From JAIBJN01 sp963802795 (GTDB lineage: Bacteria; Actinomycetota; Thermoleophilia; Gaiellales; Gaiellaceae), in assembly GCA_963802795.1 (NCBI GenBank), contig CAWDJV010000004.1, positions 310,001-374,000 on the forward strand: a stretch of DNA of 64,000 nt, written 5' to 3'. Position 1 is the stretch's first letter. The number at the start of each line of letters is the position of its first letter. Of the stretch, positions 8,855 through 16,961 are shown piece by piece. Below the pieces are notes generated by a model, which made no database searches, was not told the DNA's origin, and saw only the letters and a program-made list of their open reading frames with translations. A program made the translations under genes and the position numbers.

Positions 8855-10056
8855 CGAGCGACCAGCTCGCGATAGAGGCCCTCGATCTCGCGTGCCGAGT
8901 GCGCCCAGGTGAGCGTCGGCCGCGAGGCGACCGCGTTCGCCCGCAGCCGCTCGAGAAGCTCGGGATCGCCGTCCAGGAGACGCAGGTGCTCGGTCAGCGT
9001 CGCCAGATCCCCGGCCTCGTGGACGAGGCCCTGCTGCAGGTGCGTGCAGCGGGCGCCCGTCGCGTCCGAGACGACGAGCGCACAACCGCTCGCCTGGGCC
9101 TCGTAGGTCACGAACGCGCTGCCCTCCTCGATCGACGGGAAGAGGAACACGTCGCTCTCCCGCATCAGCCTCCCGGGGTCGTCGACCCAACCCTGCACGC
9201 GAACGCTGGGATGCCGCAGCCGGCGCTCGAGAACCTGCTCGTACCCCGGGTAGAAGTTCCCGCAGATCACGAACGTGCCCCGCTCGGCCGCGCCGGACGC
9301 CGTCCAGGCCTCGAGCGCGTAATGCAGGCCCTTGCGGGGCTCGCAGCGGCCGACGAAGACCGCCCGGAGCCCTCCGTCGCGGCTCGGGCGGCCGTCCTCG
9401 GGGACCGGGAAGCGCACCGGGTCGAATCCGTACGCGTGCATCCCGAGGCGCTCGGGAGCAAAGCCGCGGTCGACGAACGTTCGCCGGACGTACTCCGAGA
9501 GGACCGCCACCATGTCCGCCGCCTCGTACTCCTGCTCCTCCAGCCGCAGGGCCTCCGCCGTCCCCTCGTGCGAGTGGCCCGCTGCCGCGGTGAGGCCGAG
9601 CCGAGCGGTCTCCTCGGCGACCCGCTCGTAGGCGAAGGCCGTGTGCGTGTTGGGCGCCTCCCGCAGGGTGGGAACGCCGACACGTCGCCCGGCGGCGGCC
9701 GTCGCCAGCGTCGCGCGCGGCCAGACGTGGGCGACGTCGAGCGCGCCCGCGAGGCGCGAGAGCGCCCCGGCGACGCGCCGGTCGTGGTAGCGATACGCGC
9801 GCTGCCGACCGAGCGCCCGATGCGGGATCCGGACGCCGGCTGCCGAGAGTGTCGTGACGAGCCGGTGGACGTCTGGCGGCTCCCCGGCGACGGCGGTGCA
9901 GTAGACGTGCACCTCGTGCCCGAGGCGGGCGAGCTCGTGGGTGTGATTTCGCGCGGCGACGCCGATGCCCGGAGCGCCGAGCGTGTCGGGGAAGCTGTAG
10001 AGAATGCGAAGAGGCCGGTCGCTCCGGCCCGCGGCCTGTGCTCCGTCCGAGGCCAC
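8851..10056 (-). CDS. GT4-family glycosyltransferase
   Basis: 401 aa with GT-B architecture: an N-terminal ILYSFPDTLGAPGIGVAARNHTHELARLGHEVHVY segment region typical of retaining GT4 enzymes, and the C-terminal donor-binding FVGRCEPRKGLHYALEAW and FLFPSIEEGSAFVTYEAQASGC motif (E-x7-E). It would transfer a nucleotide-activated sugar to a growing lipid-linked oligosaccharide on the cytoplasmic face. GTG start at 10056 overlaps the stop of the CopG-like gene by 1 nt (TAGTG), and its own stop overlaps the phosphodiesterase start, so three genes form one transcript. The sugar donor cannot be predicted. Confidence 0.8.
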   Translation of the reverse strand: MASDGAQAAGRSDRPLRILYSFPDTLGAPGIGVAARNHTHELARLGHEVHVYCTAVAGEPPDVHRLVTTLSAAGVRIPHRALGRQRAYRYHDRRVAGALSRLAGALDVAHVWPRATLATAAAGRRVGVPTLREAPNTHTAFAYERVAEETARLGLTAAAGHSHEGTAEALRLEEQEYEAADMVAVLSEYVRRTFVDRGFAPERLGMHAYGFDPVRFPVPEDGRPSRDGGLRAVFVGRCEPRKGLHYALEAWTASGAAERGTFVICGNFYPGYEQVLERRLRHPSVRVQGWVDDPGRLMRESDVFLFPSIEEGSAFVTYEAQASGCALVVSDATGARCTHLQQGLVHEAGDLATLTEHLRLLDGDPELLERLRANAVASRPTLTWAHSAREIEGLYRELVAR

Positions 10057-10292
10057 TAGTCGTCGAGGTAGCCGAGCGCCTGCAAGCGGCGGCGGATGGC
10101 TGCGATCTCCTCGTGGGTGAGCCCGTCGTCGTCGACGTTCGGGGCCTGGCCTGCCGCGAGGTCACGGAGAACGTAGACGCAGAACTCGGTCACGGAGTGA
10201 AAGCCGGTGCCTTCGATCACCTGGCGCAGCCGCTCGTACAGCGGGCGGGGGATCTTGAGGGTGACGTCGCTTGTTCTCTGGGCCATGTGCAC
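10056..10292 (-). CDS. CopG-like ribbon-helix-helix protein with LGYL tail
   Basis: 78 aa. Residues about 8-50 (VTLKIPRPLYERLRQVI then SVTEFCVYVLRDLAAG) fit a ribbon-helix-helix DNA-binding fold: one beta-strand and two helices. The C-terminus IRRRLQALGYLDD matches the tail of the phosphodiesterase at 3308 (RLRGLGYLE). It heads the operon with the glycosyltransferase and the second phosphodiesterase. Start is either GTG 10292 or ATG 10286. A role as operon regulator is plausible from the fold, but the tail suggests a shared protein-interaction function in the locus; neither is shown by the sequence. Confidence 0.6.
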   Translation of the reverse strand: MHMAQRTSDVTLKIPRPLYERLRQVIEGTGFHSVTEFCVYVLRDLAAGQAPNVDDDGLTHEEIAAIRRRLQALGYLDD

Positions 10293-10356
10293 TACAGGAG
10301 GAGCGTCACAAGAGTGTAGCCTCGGGGCCTCGCCGAGTCCTCCATCGAAGGTCTGG

Positions 10357-10369
10357 ACCGTCTACCCTG
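10357..10369 (+). promoter_or_regulatory. 13-nt motif shared with 24063-24075, candidate promoter
   Basis: ACCGTCTACCCTG occurs in the gap before the acyltransferase operon and again before the ABC transporter operon. It contains TACCCT, which fits a TAnnnT minus-10 box. No convincing minus-35 box was found at either copy. The match may be chance. Confidence 0.25.
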
Positions 10370-10421
10370 GATTTGGCAGAGGGCGAGGATGCCCTACACG
10401 TGAGCCGAGGAGATGCGGTAG

Positions 10422-11012
10422 ATGGAAGGCAGACGCATGCCCAGGGTCCTGGCGACCGTCTTCGACCCGATGACCTACTTCCAGGCCGTCCGCCTGCTCC
10501 ATTTCTACAGCTACTCGCATGTGCGCCCGCGCCGTCGGCTGACCATGGGGGAGAAGACGACGATCGCGCCCAACGTCTCGCTTCGAAACGGCGAGCGGAT
10601 CGCGATCGGGGCGAGAACCCGCGTCGGCGAGCGCGCCTACCTCTGGGCGGGGGACCTCACCGGCCGGGTCACGATCGGCAACGATTGCCGGCTGGGCCCG
10701 GAGGTGTTCGTCACGGCTTCGGACTACGGGCTCGCGCCCGACCAGAAGATCACGGAGCAGGAGCGGCTCGAGCGGGACGTCGAGATCGGAAACGACGTCT
10801 GGCTCGGGGCCCGCGTCTTCGTCGGGGCCGGGGTCTCGATCGGTGACGGCTCGGTGGTCAGCGCCGGATCGGTCGTCACCAAGTCGCTTCCGCCGGGATC
10901 CGTAGCCGTCGGCAACCCGGCGCGAATCGTCCGCCGCCGCGAGGACTACGCGCCGACCGAGAGCGGAGAGGAGCGCGAGGGCACAGAGGCGCAGGTGACG
11001 ACGAGCGCGTGA
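10422..11012 (+). CDS. hexapeptide-repeat O-acyltransferase
   Basis: 196 aa. From about residue 40 the sequence follows the left-handed beta-helix hexapeptide pattern (IAPNVSLRNGERIAIGARTRVG, VTIGNDCRLG, VEIGNDVWLG, VSIGDGSVVSAGSVVTKSLPPGSVAVGNPAR in turn), ending in the VGNPAR signature of WcaF/NodL-type acetyltransferases. It would move an acetyl group from acetyl-CoA to a sugar hydroxyl in the polysaccharide. Start at ATG 10422 is supported by GAGGAG at 10407-10412. It overlaps the next gene by 4 nt and begins a four-gene plus-strand operon with a glycosyltransferase, flippase and sulfotransferase. Confidence 0.8.
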   Translation: MEGRRMPRVLATVFDPMTYFQAVRLLHFYSYSHVRPRRRLTMGEKTTIAPNVSLRNGERIAIGARTRVGERAYLWAGDLTGRVTIGNDCRLGPEVFVTASDYGLAPDQKITEQERLERDVEIGNDVWLGARVFVGAGVSIGDGSVVSAGSVVTKSLPPGSVAVGNPARIVRRREDYAPTESGEEREGTEAQVTTSA

Positions 11013-11980
11013 GCCTCGACGTCTCGATCGTCATCGTCACCTACAAGTGTCGGGAGGCGGCACGGGCGTGCCTTGCCTCCATCTTCGAGACCACGGCGGG
11101 GATGGACCTCGAGGTGATCGTCCTCGACAACGCCTCCGGCGACGGGACCGTCGAGATGGTGCGGTCGGAGTTCCCCCGCGTCCGCCTGATCGACTCGTCC
11201 GAGAACCTCGGCTTCGCGATCGGCTGCAACCGCGCCGCGGCCGAGGCCCGAGGCGAGTTCGTGTTCCTGCTGAACCCCGACACGGTCCTCCACGCCGCCG
11301 CCGTGCAGAACCTCCTCGAGTTCGCCCGCGCGCGTCCCCGTAACGGGATCTACGGCGGCCGGACCTTGCGGCCCGACGGGACGCTCGATCCCGGCTCGTG
11401 CTGGGCGGCGCCGTCGCTCTGGAGCCTCTTCTGCTTCGCCACGATGCTGACAAGCGCTTTCCGCGGCTCGTCGCTCTTCGACCCGGAGTCGATGGGAGGG
11501 TGGAAGCGGGACACGGTGCGCGAGGTGGACATCGTCACCGGCTGCCTGCTCTTCGTCTCACGCGCCCACTGGGACGAGCTCGGCGGGTTCGATCCTCGCT
11601 TCTTCATGTACGGCGAGGACGCCGACCTGTCGCTGCGCTCACGCGCCCTGGGCTTCCGCCCGATCGTGACCCCGGACGCCGTCGCGACGCACGAGGTGGG
11701 CGTCTCCTCACGCGCGCACGGCGACAAGCTCGTGCTCCTCTCGAGGGGCAAGGCGACGCTCCTTCGCAAGCACTGGCACGGCGCGAGGCTGCGCGCGGGG
11801 CTCTTCCTCCTCGAGGCGGGAGCGGGCCTCCGCGCCGTCTTCGGCGGCCTGCGGGGCCGCTCCGGCGGCCAGGGGGCTGCCTGGCGGGAGGTCTGGCGCG
11901 AGCGGCGGAGTTGGCTGGCCGGCTATCCCGAGGCTCCTGACCCCCGGGCGCCGACGCCGGCGCGCGGCGCGACTACCTGA
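11009..11980 (+). CDS. GT2-family glycosyltransferase (rhamnosyltransferase-like)
   Basis: 323 aa with the GT-A fold signature: VSIVIVTYKCREAARACL at the N-terminus, VIVLDNASGDGT, ENLGFAIGCNRAA, and the metal/nucleotide site FLLNPDT, then FFMYGEDADLSLR. These features are those of the WbbL/rhamnosyltransferase-type branch of GT2. It is predicted to add a sugar to the lipid-linked repeat unit at the cytoplasmic membrane. GTG start overlaps the preceding acyltransferase stop (GTGA), and the flippase follows after 8 nt. The donor sugar is not determinable. Confidence 0.8.
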   Translation: MSLDVSIVIVTYKCREAARACLASIFETTAGMDLEVIVLDNASGDGTVEMVRSEFPRVRLIDSSENLGFAIGCNRAAAEARGEFVFLLNPDTVLHAAAVQNLLEFARARPRNGIYGGRTLRPDGTLDPGSCWAAPSLWSLFCFATMLTSAFRGSSLFDPESMGGWKRDTVREVDIVTGCLLFVSRAHWDELGGFDPRFFMYGEDADLSLRSRALGFRPIVTPDAVATHEVGVSSRAHGDKLVLLSRGKATLLRKHWHGARLRAGLFLLEAGAGLRAVFGGLRGRSGGQGAAWREVWRERRSWLAGYPEAPDPRAPTPARGATT

Positions 11981-11988
11981 GCCGCGCC

Positions 11989-13482
11989 GTGAGCGAGCAG
12001 CCAAGCTTCCACAGCTCGCTGAAGTGGACGTTCCTCATGACCTGGGGCGACCGCGCCTTCGGCCTGGTCTTCATCTTCCTCCTCGCGGCGATCCTCGGCC
12101 CCCGCGACTTCGGAATCGTCGCGCTCGCGCTCATCTACATCGCCCTCGTGCAGCTCTTCAACGAGGGAGGCCTCCAGACCGCGGTCGTCCAGCGCGAGGC
12201 GCTCGAGGACGAGCATCTCGACTCGGCCTTCTGGATGAACCTCGGCCTGTGCGTCGTGCTCGCCGCCCTGAGCTTCCTGCTTGCGGGCTGGTGGGCCCGC
12301 GTGAACGACATCCCGGAGCTCGAGGACGTCGTCAAGGCGCTCTCGGTCCTCCTCGTCGTGCAGGGGCTGACGATCGTGCCGCTCGCGATGCTCCAGCGGG
12401 AGATGCGCTTCAAGGCGCTCGCGATCCGGGAGACGGCCGCCGTCTTTGCAGGCGGCGTCCTCGGGCTCGTCCTCGCGCTCGAGGGTGCCGGCGTCTGGGC
12501 GCTCGTCGCCCAGCAGCTGGCCTTCGCCGGAACGCAGCTCGTCCTGCTCTGGTCGATGAGCGGCTGGCGGCCGGGGCTCCGCTTCTCGGGCTCGCACGCG
12601 CGCCAGCTCGTCGGCTTCTCGAGCGGCGTCTTCCTGGCGAATCTCGGCGGCTTCCTGAACCGCCGGGCCGACGCGCTCCTGATGGGCATCTTCTTCGGGC
12701 CGGTGGCCGTGGGCCTCTACCGTCTCGCCGACCGCTTCATGGACAACGTCCTCGAGGTGACGATGCGGCCGATCGCCTACGTCTCGCTCCCGTTCTTCTC
12801 GAGGCTCCAGAACGACAGGCCGGCGCTCCGCGAGGCCGTCGCAACGTGCCTGCGGACGACCCTGGTCCTGACCGTCCCCGCGATGGCCGTCATGGCCGCG
12901 TGCAGCGGCTTCCTGATGGCGGTCATGGGCCCGGAGTGGGAGCCGGCGGCGGACGTCCTGAAGCTGCTCGCGCTCGTCGGGATCGGCAAGGCGCTCGTCT
13001 TCTTCACGGGGCCTCTCCTCTTCGCGGTGGCGCGGCCGCACCTTCGTGCCGTGATGCTCTGGGTGCTCGCCGGGCTGAGCGCCGGGACGGTCGTCCTCGT
13101 CGGCTGGCTCCTCACCGACGACTCGAGCCGCGACCAGGCGCTGGGCATGGCAGCGTCTCGCGCCGCGTACTTCCTGGCGATCGTCGTCCCCGTCAACATC
13201 GCCGTGGTCTGCTGGATCACGGGGCTCAGGCCCCGGCGCTTCCTCCCGTGGCTCGCTTCGCCGGTGCTCTCTGCCGCGGCCGGAGTCGCCGCGGTCGTCC
13301 TCCTCGAAGCAAGCGGGATCCTGGACGACCTCCCCGCCTGGGCCGGCCTCATCGTGGCGGGCGGGTGCTCCGTGCTCGCGGCGGGCGCCGTCCTGTTCGG
13401 CCTCGACGCCCACGCCCGCGACCTGGTCCTTCCCCTCTTTCGCAAGATGACGCGGCGCGAGACGGATACGGCTCCCGCGTAG
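11989..13482 (+). CDS. oligosaccharide flippase (Wzx/MOP family)
   Basis: 497 aa, about twelve to fourteen membrane spans, opening with a conserved amphipathic segment (LKWTFLMTWGDRAFGLVFIFLLAAILGPRDFGIVAL in the first 70 residues) and QTAVVQRE, typical of the polysaccharide transporter branch of the MOP superfamily. It would move undecaprenyl-linked repeat units across the membrane for polymerisation. It lies between the glycosyltransferase and the sulfotransferase in one operon; the GTG start at 11989 is 8 nt after the upstream stop. Together with the Wzz- and Wzy-like proteins it completes a Wzx/Wzy-type export route. Confidence 0.85.
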   Translation: MSEQPSFHSSLKWTFLMTWGDRAFGLVFIFLLAAILGPRDFGIVALALIYIALVQLFNEGGLQTAVVQREALEDEHLDSAFWMNLGLCVVLAALSFLLAGWWARVNDIPELEDVVKALSVLLVVQGLTIVPLAMLQREMRFKALAIRETAAVFAGGVLGLVLALEGAGVWALVAQQLAFAGTQLVLLWSMSGWRPGLRFSGSHARQLVGFSSGVFLANLGGFLNRRADALLMGIFFGPVAVGLYRLADRFMDNVLEVTMRPIAYVSLPFFSRLQNDRPALREAVATCLRTTLVLTVPAMAVMAACSGFLMAVMGPEWEPAADVLKLLALVGIGKALVFFTGPLLFAVARPHLRAVMLWVLAGLSAGTVVLVGWLLTDDSSRDQALGMAASRAAYFLAIVVPVNIAVVCWITGLRPRRFLPWLASPVLSAAAGVAAVVLLEASGILDDLPAWAGLIVAGGCSVLAAGAVLFGLDAHARDLVLPLFRKMTRRETDTAPA

Positions 13483-13498
13483 GCAGAATTGAGAGCCG

Positions 13499-14297
13499 AT
13501 GAGCGACGGAACGACTCCCTCGACAACGGCGCCGGTGATTCCCGGCGGGGTCGCGGTGCCCGGCCCGAACGTCGTCGGCGCGACGGGCGGATCCGGAACG
13601 CGCGTGGTCGCGCGGATCCTGCGCGGCGCCGGCCTGTTCACCGGCGAGAAGCTCAATCCCGTACGAGGACGCGGTCGAGCTCGGCTTCTACTCCGACCGG
13701 TGGATCGACCGCTACGTCTCCGTCGCCGGAGAGCCGGACGAGGTGATGCGCGCCGAGATGGAGGACGACCTCCGCCTCGTCCTCGGCGACCACCTCTCGC
13801 CACTGCCGAGCGACGCGCGGGCGTGGGGCTGGAAGGAGCCGCGGAGCATCTACCTCCTGCGCTTCTGGAACGAGACGATGCCGTCCGTCCGCTTCCTCCA
13901 CTTCATCAGGGACGGGCGCGACATGGCGTTCTCGAAGAACCAGCAGCAGCTGAAGAAGCACGGTGACGCCGTCCTCGGCGACGAGCTCCGCAGGGCGAGG
14001 ACGCCGACCCGGTCGATCGGCCTCTGGAACCGGGTGAACCTCGCCGCCGCCGACCTGGGCGAGGGAGAGCTGGGCCCGCGGTACCTGCGCGTCCGCTTCG
14101 AGGACTTCTGCGCCGAGCCGGCCGCGACCGTGGCGCGCATCTACGCGTTCTTCGGCCTCGAGGGCGACGCGGAGGCGGCGGGCGCCGAGGTGCGCCCGCC
14201 CGACACGCTCGGACGCTGGGAGCGCCGGCGGAAGCGGGTCATCTCCGAGCTGAACGAAACGGCCGAGCCCGCTCTTCGGCGCTTCGGCTACCTGTAG
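13499..14297 (+). pseudogene. sulfotransferase family protein, frameshifted near 13660
   Basis: Two reading frames together encode one sulfotransferase of about 265 aa. The first (from ATG 13499) carries the PAPS 5'-phosphosulfate loop NVVGATGGSGTRVVARIL and reaches GEKLNP; the second, shifted by one base, continues YEDAVELGFYSDRW and runs through WGWKEPRS, FLHFIRDGRDMAFS and the C-terminal LRRFGYL. The break is at about 13658-13662 (CCCGTA), consistent with one extra or two missing bases. It would transfer sulfate from PAPS to a polysaccharide hydroxyl. The clean continuation in both frames suggests a sequence error or very recent mutation rather than old decay. Last gene of the plus-strand operon, convergent with the START-like gene. 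Confidence 0.75.
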
Positions 14298-14304
14298 CCG
14301 GGCC

Positions 14305-14832
14305 TCAGCCTCGCTGCTCGACGCGCCGGGCGAGCGCCTCGCCGATGAGTCCGAGGGCCTCGCGGGCGGCTCCGTCGTCGGCGAAGGGCGCGAGCAGGCC
14401 TTCGGCGCGCAGTACCTGGACGACGACCACCCGCCCGGGCTCCACCGGCTGGAGGACGAACTCGTACTCCCAGTCGCGGACGCCCGGCGCGACGAGGCGG
14501 TCCTGCCAGCGGAGCTTGCGATCGTCCCGCACGGTCAGAACCTCGGCGTCGAGCCGTTCCGAGCCGTGGCCGGGGAAGGTGGCGTCGAGCTCCAGCGAAC
14601 TTCCCTCCTCAGCCTTTCCCGAGGCCTTGCGGAAGACGGGATTCCATTCCTCGTACGCGTCGAAGTCGGTGAGGACGTCCCAGACGACCGGCTTCGGCGC
14701 CTCGACCACCGAGCTCGTCGTCACGATCTTGGCGGGCCGGTCGAGGACCGCGCTCGCTCCCAGGGCAGCGAGCGCGAGCACGACCAGACCGAGCGCGCAC
14801 AGGAGGATGAGGCGAAGGGCACGAGGCATCAC
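14305..14832 (-). CDS. membrane-anchored START/SRPBCC-like protein
   Basis: 175 aa. A single N-terminal membrane segment (about residues 8-28) is followed by a START/polyketide-cyclase-like domain: VVEAPKPVVWDVLTDFDAYEEWNPVF is the classic first strand-helix of the SRPBCC fold, and LRWQDRLVAPGVRDWEYEF follows. These domains bind hydrophobic ligands in a helix-grip cavity; the ligand is unknown, though a lipid-linked glycan intermediate is conceivable here. It is the last gene of the minus-strand operon starting at 22502; GTG 14832 (or ATG 14829) overlaps the stop of the GNAT gene. Confidence 0.6.
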   Translation of the reverse strand: MMPRALRLILLCALGLVVLALAALGASAVLDRPAKIVTTSSVVEAPKPVVWDVLTDFDAYEEWNPVFRKASGKAEEGSSLELDATFPGHGSERLDAEVLTVRDDRKLRWQDRLVAPGVRDWEYEFVLQPVEPGRVVVVQVLRAEGLLAPFADDGAAREALGLIGEALARRVEQRG

Positions 14833-16010
14833 GGGCCTCCCTCGTCGCCGTCCCGATCACGAGTGGCGAGCCGCGAGCGCCAGGACCGGCGGACGTCGCT
14901 CAGCCGCCCCGTCCTGGCGAGCGCAGCTCGGCCCGCGGCGGAGGTGCCCATCATCGCCGTTTGCACGAGATTGACGCCGAGCGGCCGCAGCCGGGGCGCG
15001 AAGACCCCGACGTCCTGCTCCTCCCAGCTGTCGTCGGCGAACGCGCGCTTGTAGTCGGCGTCGCCGAACCCGAAGTCGAGCCGGGAGACCGAGGGGTCGC
15101 GGCAGAGCTCCTCGATGACCTTGGTGAGCACGTAGGTGCCGGGGCGAAGCTCCGAGTGCGCCGGGTTGAAGGCCGTCCCCGAGGTGGCGTACGTCCCGCG
15201 ATAGGCGTTCCCGAGCTGGTAGGCGACGGGCTCGCCTTCGAGGTAGAGGAGGCCTCCCAGGAACCAGCCCTTCTCCATGCCGAGCTCGGTCAGCGCCCGT
15301 TCGCGCTCGTCCGTCGAGAAGCCGACGCCGAGGGCGTGCTGGTAGCTGCTGCGATGAATGTGCTCGCAGTCGGCGTACAGCTCGCCGAGCTGGTCCGGGC
15401 TCCGGAAGAGCCTGACCTCCACGTCGCCGTCGTACGCCTCTTCCAGCCTGCGGGCGTGGCGGCGCACGTTCTTGCGCCGCTCGCGCGACCTCGCGGCGAG
15501 GAACTCGTCCATGGACTCCGGAATCCGGGCGGTCCAGTGCCGCATCCGAGGCGCAAACCGAAGCCGGCGGAGGGCAGGGGCGCCCGACGATGCGGCAGCG
15601 TGGAGGCCCGAGCCGACGGTGAGCATCCGCAGCCTCACCAGGTCGACCCGCTCGCCTCGCAGCGAGTCGGCGAGGGCTGCGAGGACAGTCCCCGCGCCCG
15701 CGTCGTCGATCTCGCCGAGAAAGCCACCGTAGACGACCACCAGCGTCCGCACCTCGGGCGCGTAGCGGATCCCGTAGCCGAGCCGAGCCTCCACCGGGAG
15801 GTCTTCGAGCCGGGCGACGACCAGCGCGGGCGCCGCGCCGTCGCGCTCGACGCGGACGACGTGGGGGCGAATCACGGTCGGTGTATGGCGCAGGAACGTG
15901 ACGAAGAAGTCGATGTCGCTTCCGAGGTGTGGGCCCTGCAGCTCCTCCCACGTGGGGCGGAGCGCCTCGACTTCGTCGACGGTGCGCGCGACGTTCAGGC
16001 CCGCGCTCAC
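14829..16010 (-). CDS. FemAB/GNAT-like acyltransferase (BioF2 type)
   Basis: 393 aa from GTG 16010, which overlaps the stop of the aldo/keto reductase by 4 nt (GTGA). The C-terminal half matches the FemAB-like GNAT fold: FLAARSRERRKNVRRHARRL, a variable middle, then GWFLGGLLYLEGEPVAYQLG, TYATSGTAFNPAHSELRPGTYV and LDFGFGDADYKRAFADD, typical of exopolysaccharide-locus acetyltransferases in the CelD/BcsL/BioF2-like group. It probably transfers an acyl or aminoacyl group to a sugar or lipid carrier; the exact donor is unknown. Within the long minus-strand polysaccharide operon. Confidence 0.7.
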   Translation of the reverse strand: MSAGLNVARTVDEVEALRPTWEELQGPHLGSDIDFFVTFLRHTPTVIRPHVVRVERDGAAPALVVARLEDLPVEARLGYGIRYAPEVRTLVVVYGGFLGEIDDAGAGTVLAALADSLRGERVDLVRLRMLTVGSGLHAAASSGAPALRRLRFAPRMRHWTARIPESMDEFLAARSRERRKNVRRHARRLEEAYDGDVEVRLFRSPDQLGELYADCEHIHRSSYQHALGVGFSTDERERALTELGMEKGWFLGGLLYLEGEPVAYQLGNAYRGTYATSGTAFNPAHSELRPGTYVLTKVIEELCRDPSVSRLDFGFGDADYKRAFADDSWEEQDVGVFAPRLRPLGVNLVQTAMMGTSAAGRAALARTGRLSDVRRSWRSRLATRDRDGDEGGP

Positions 16011-16945
16011 GAGGGTCGTCTCCGAAGCGCTCGGCGGGCCCGTCCCGCTCTCGCGCGCGCCTGCCGGGCTGCCCGCTGCCCCCGGTAGCGCCAGAGCCGG
16101 TCGCGGCTCAGGCGCTCCGCCTCTTCCGGAGCGAGCTCGAGGGCGCCCGCGCCGACGTTCTCGGCGAGATGGGCCTCCGAGGACGTGCCGGGGATCGGTG
16201 CCAGGCACGCCGAGCGGCCCAGAAGCCATGCGAGGGCGACCTGCCCAGGCGTCGCCCGGCGAGCGCGTGCGATCTCCGAGAGGACGCCCTCGTCGCGCGC
16301 GAGGAAGCCCTTGGCCAGCGGCGCCCAGGCGACGAAGGCGAGCCCCGCCTCCTCGCAGCGGGCGAGGACGTCCTCGGAGGACCGCTCGGCAAGGCTGAAG
16401 CGGTTCTGCACCGAGACGATCTCTGCGACGTTCCGTGCCCGCTCGAGCTCCTGGACGTCCACGTTGCAGACTCCGATGTGGCGAATCTTGCCCTCTTGCC
16501 GGAGGTCGACGAGCGCGCCGACCGACTCCTCGACCGGGACTTGCGCGTCGACGACATGGAGCTGGTAGAGATCGATGCGCTCGAGGCCGAGCCGGCGCAG
16601 GCTTCCCTCGCAGGCCTCGCGCAGCGATTCCGGGCGGCAGTCCGCCGACCACGCGTGGGGCCCCTGGCGGCGGAAGCCCCCCTTGGTGGCGATCAGCAGC
16701 CCTTCGTAGGGGTGGAGCGCCTCGCGAACGAGGCGCTCGGCAGCCTCGGGACCGTAGGAGTCGGCCGTGTCGAAGAGCTGCACGCCGAGCTCACGGGCCT
16801 TGCGGAGGACGGCGCGCGCCGCGTCGCGGTCGGGCGGGTCGCCCCACGTCCCACGGCCGGTCAGCGACATCGTCCCGAACCCGAGCCGGCGAACCATCAG
16901 GCCGCCGCCGATCGTGAGCGCTTCCGGTCGCGCTGCCGCCTTCAT
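16007..16945 (-). CDS. aldo/keto reductase
   Basis: 312 aa from ATG 16945; the frame stays open upstream only antisense to other genes. All four catalytic positions of the family can be seen: Asp and Tyr in FDTADSYGPEAAERL, Lys in IATKGGF, and His in LYQLHVVD. NADPH-site residues at the C-terminal PIPGTSSEAHLAEN segment match. It would reduce a carbonyl or act on a keto-sugar intermediate; in this operon a nucleotide-sugar or lipid-carrier substrate is possible but unproven. The terminal 25 residues are Arg/Ala rich and may be disordered. 16 nt separate it from the upstream glycosyltransferase stop. Confidence 0.8.
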   Translation of the reverse strand: MKAAARPEALTIGGGLMVRRLGFGTMSLTGRGTWGDPPDRDAARAVLRKARELGVQLFDTADSYGPEAAERLVREALHPYEGLLIATKGGFRRQGPHAWSADCRPESLREACEGSLRRLGLERIDLYQLHVVDAQVPVEESVGALVDLRQEGKIRHIGVCNVDVQELERARNVAEIVSVQNRFSLAERSSEDVLARCEEAGLAFVAWAPLAKGFLARDEGVLSEIARARRATPGQVALAWLLGRSACLAPIPGTSSEAHLAENVGAGALELAPEEAERLSRDRLWRYRGQRAARQARARAGRARRALRRRPS

Positions 16946-16961
16946 CTGGTCTCCGCCTCGC

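Noticed and set aside
8855..10165. Upstream extension of the phosphodiesterase frame to 10165
   Set aside because: It is antisense-free but out of frame with the clear GT4 glycosyltransferase on the same strand, and the ATG at 8854 gives the family-typical N-terminus.
11923..13803. 626-codon minus-strand frame opposite the flippase
   Set aside because: Arg/Glu/Asp-rich shadow of the flippase gene; no motif and no ribosome-binding site.
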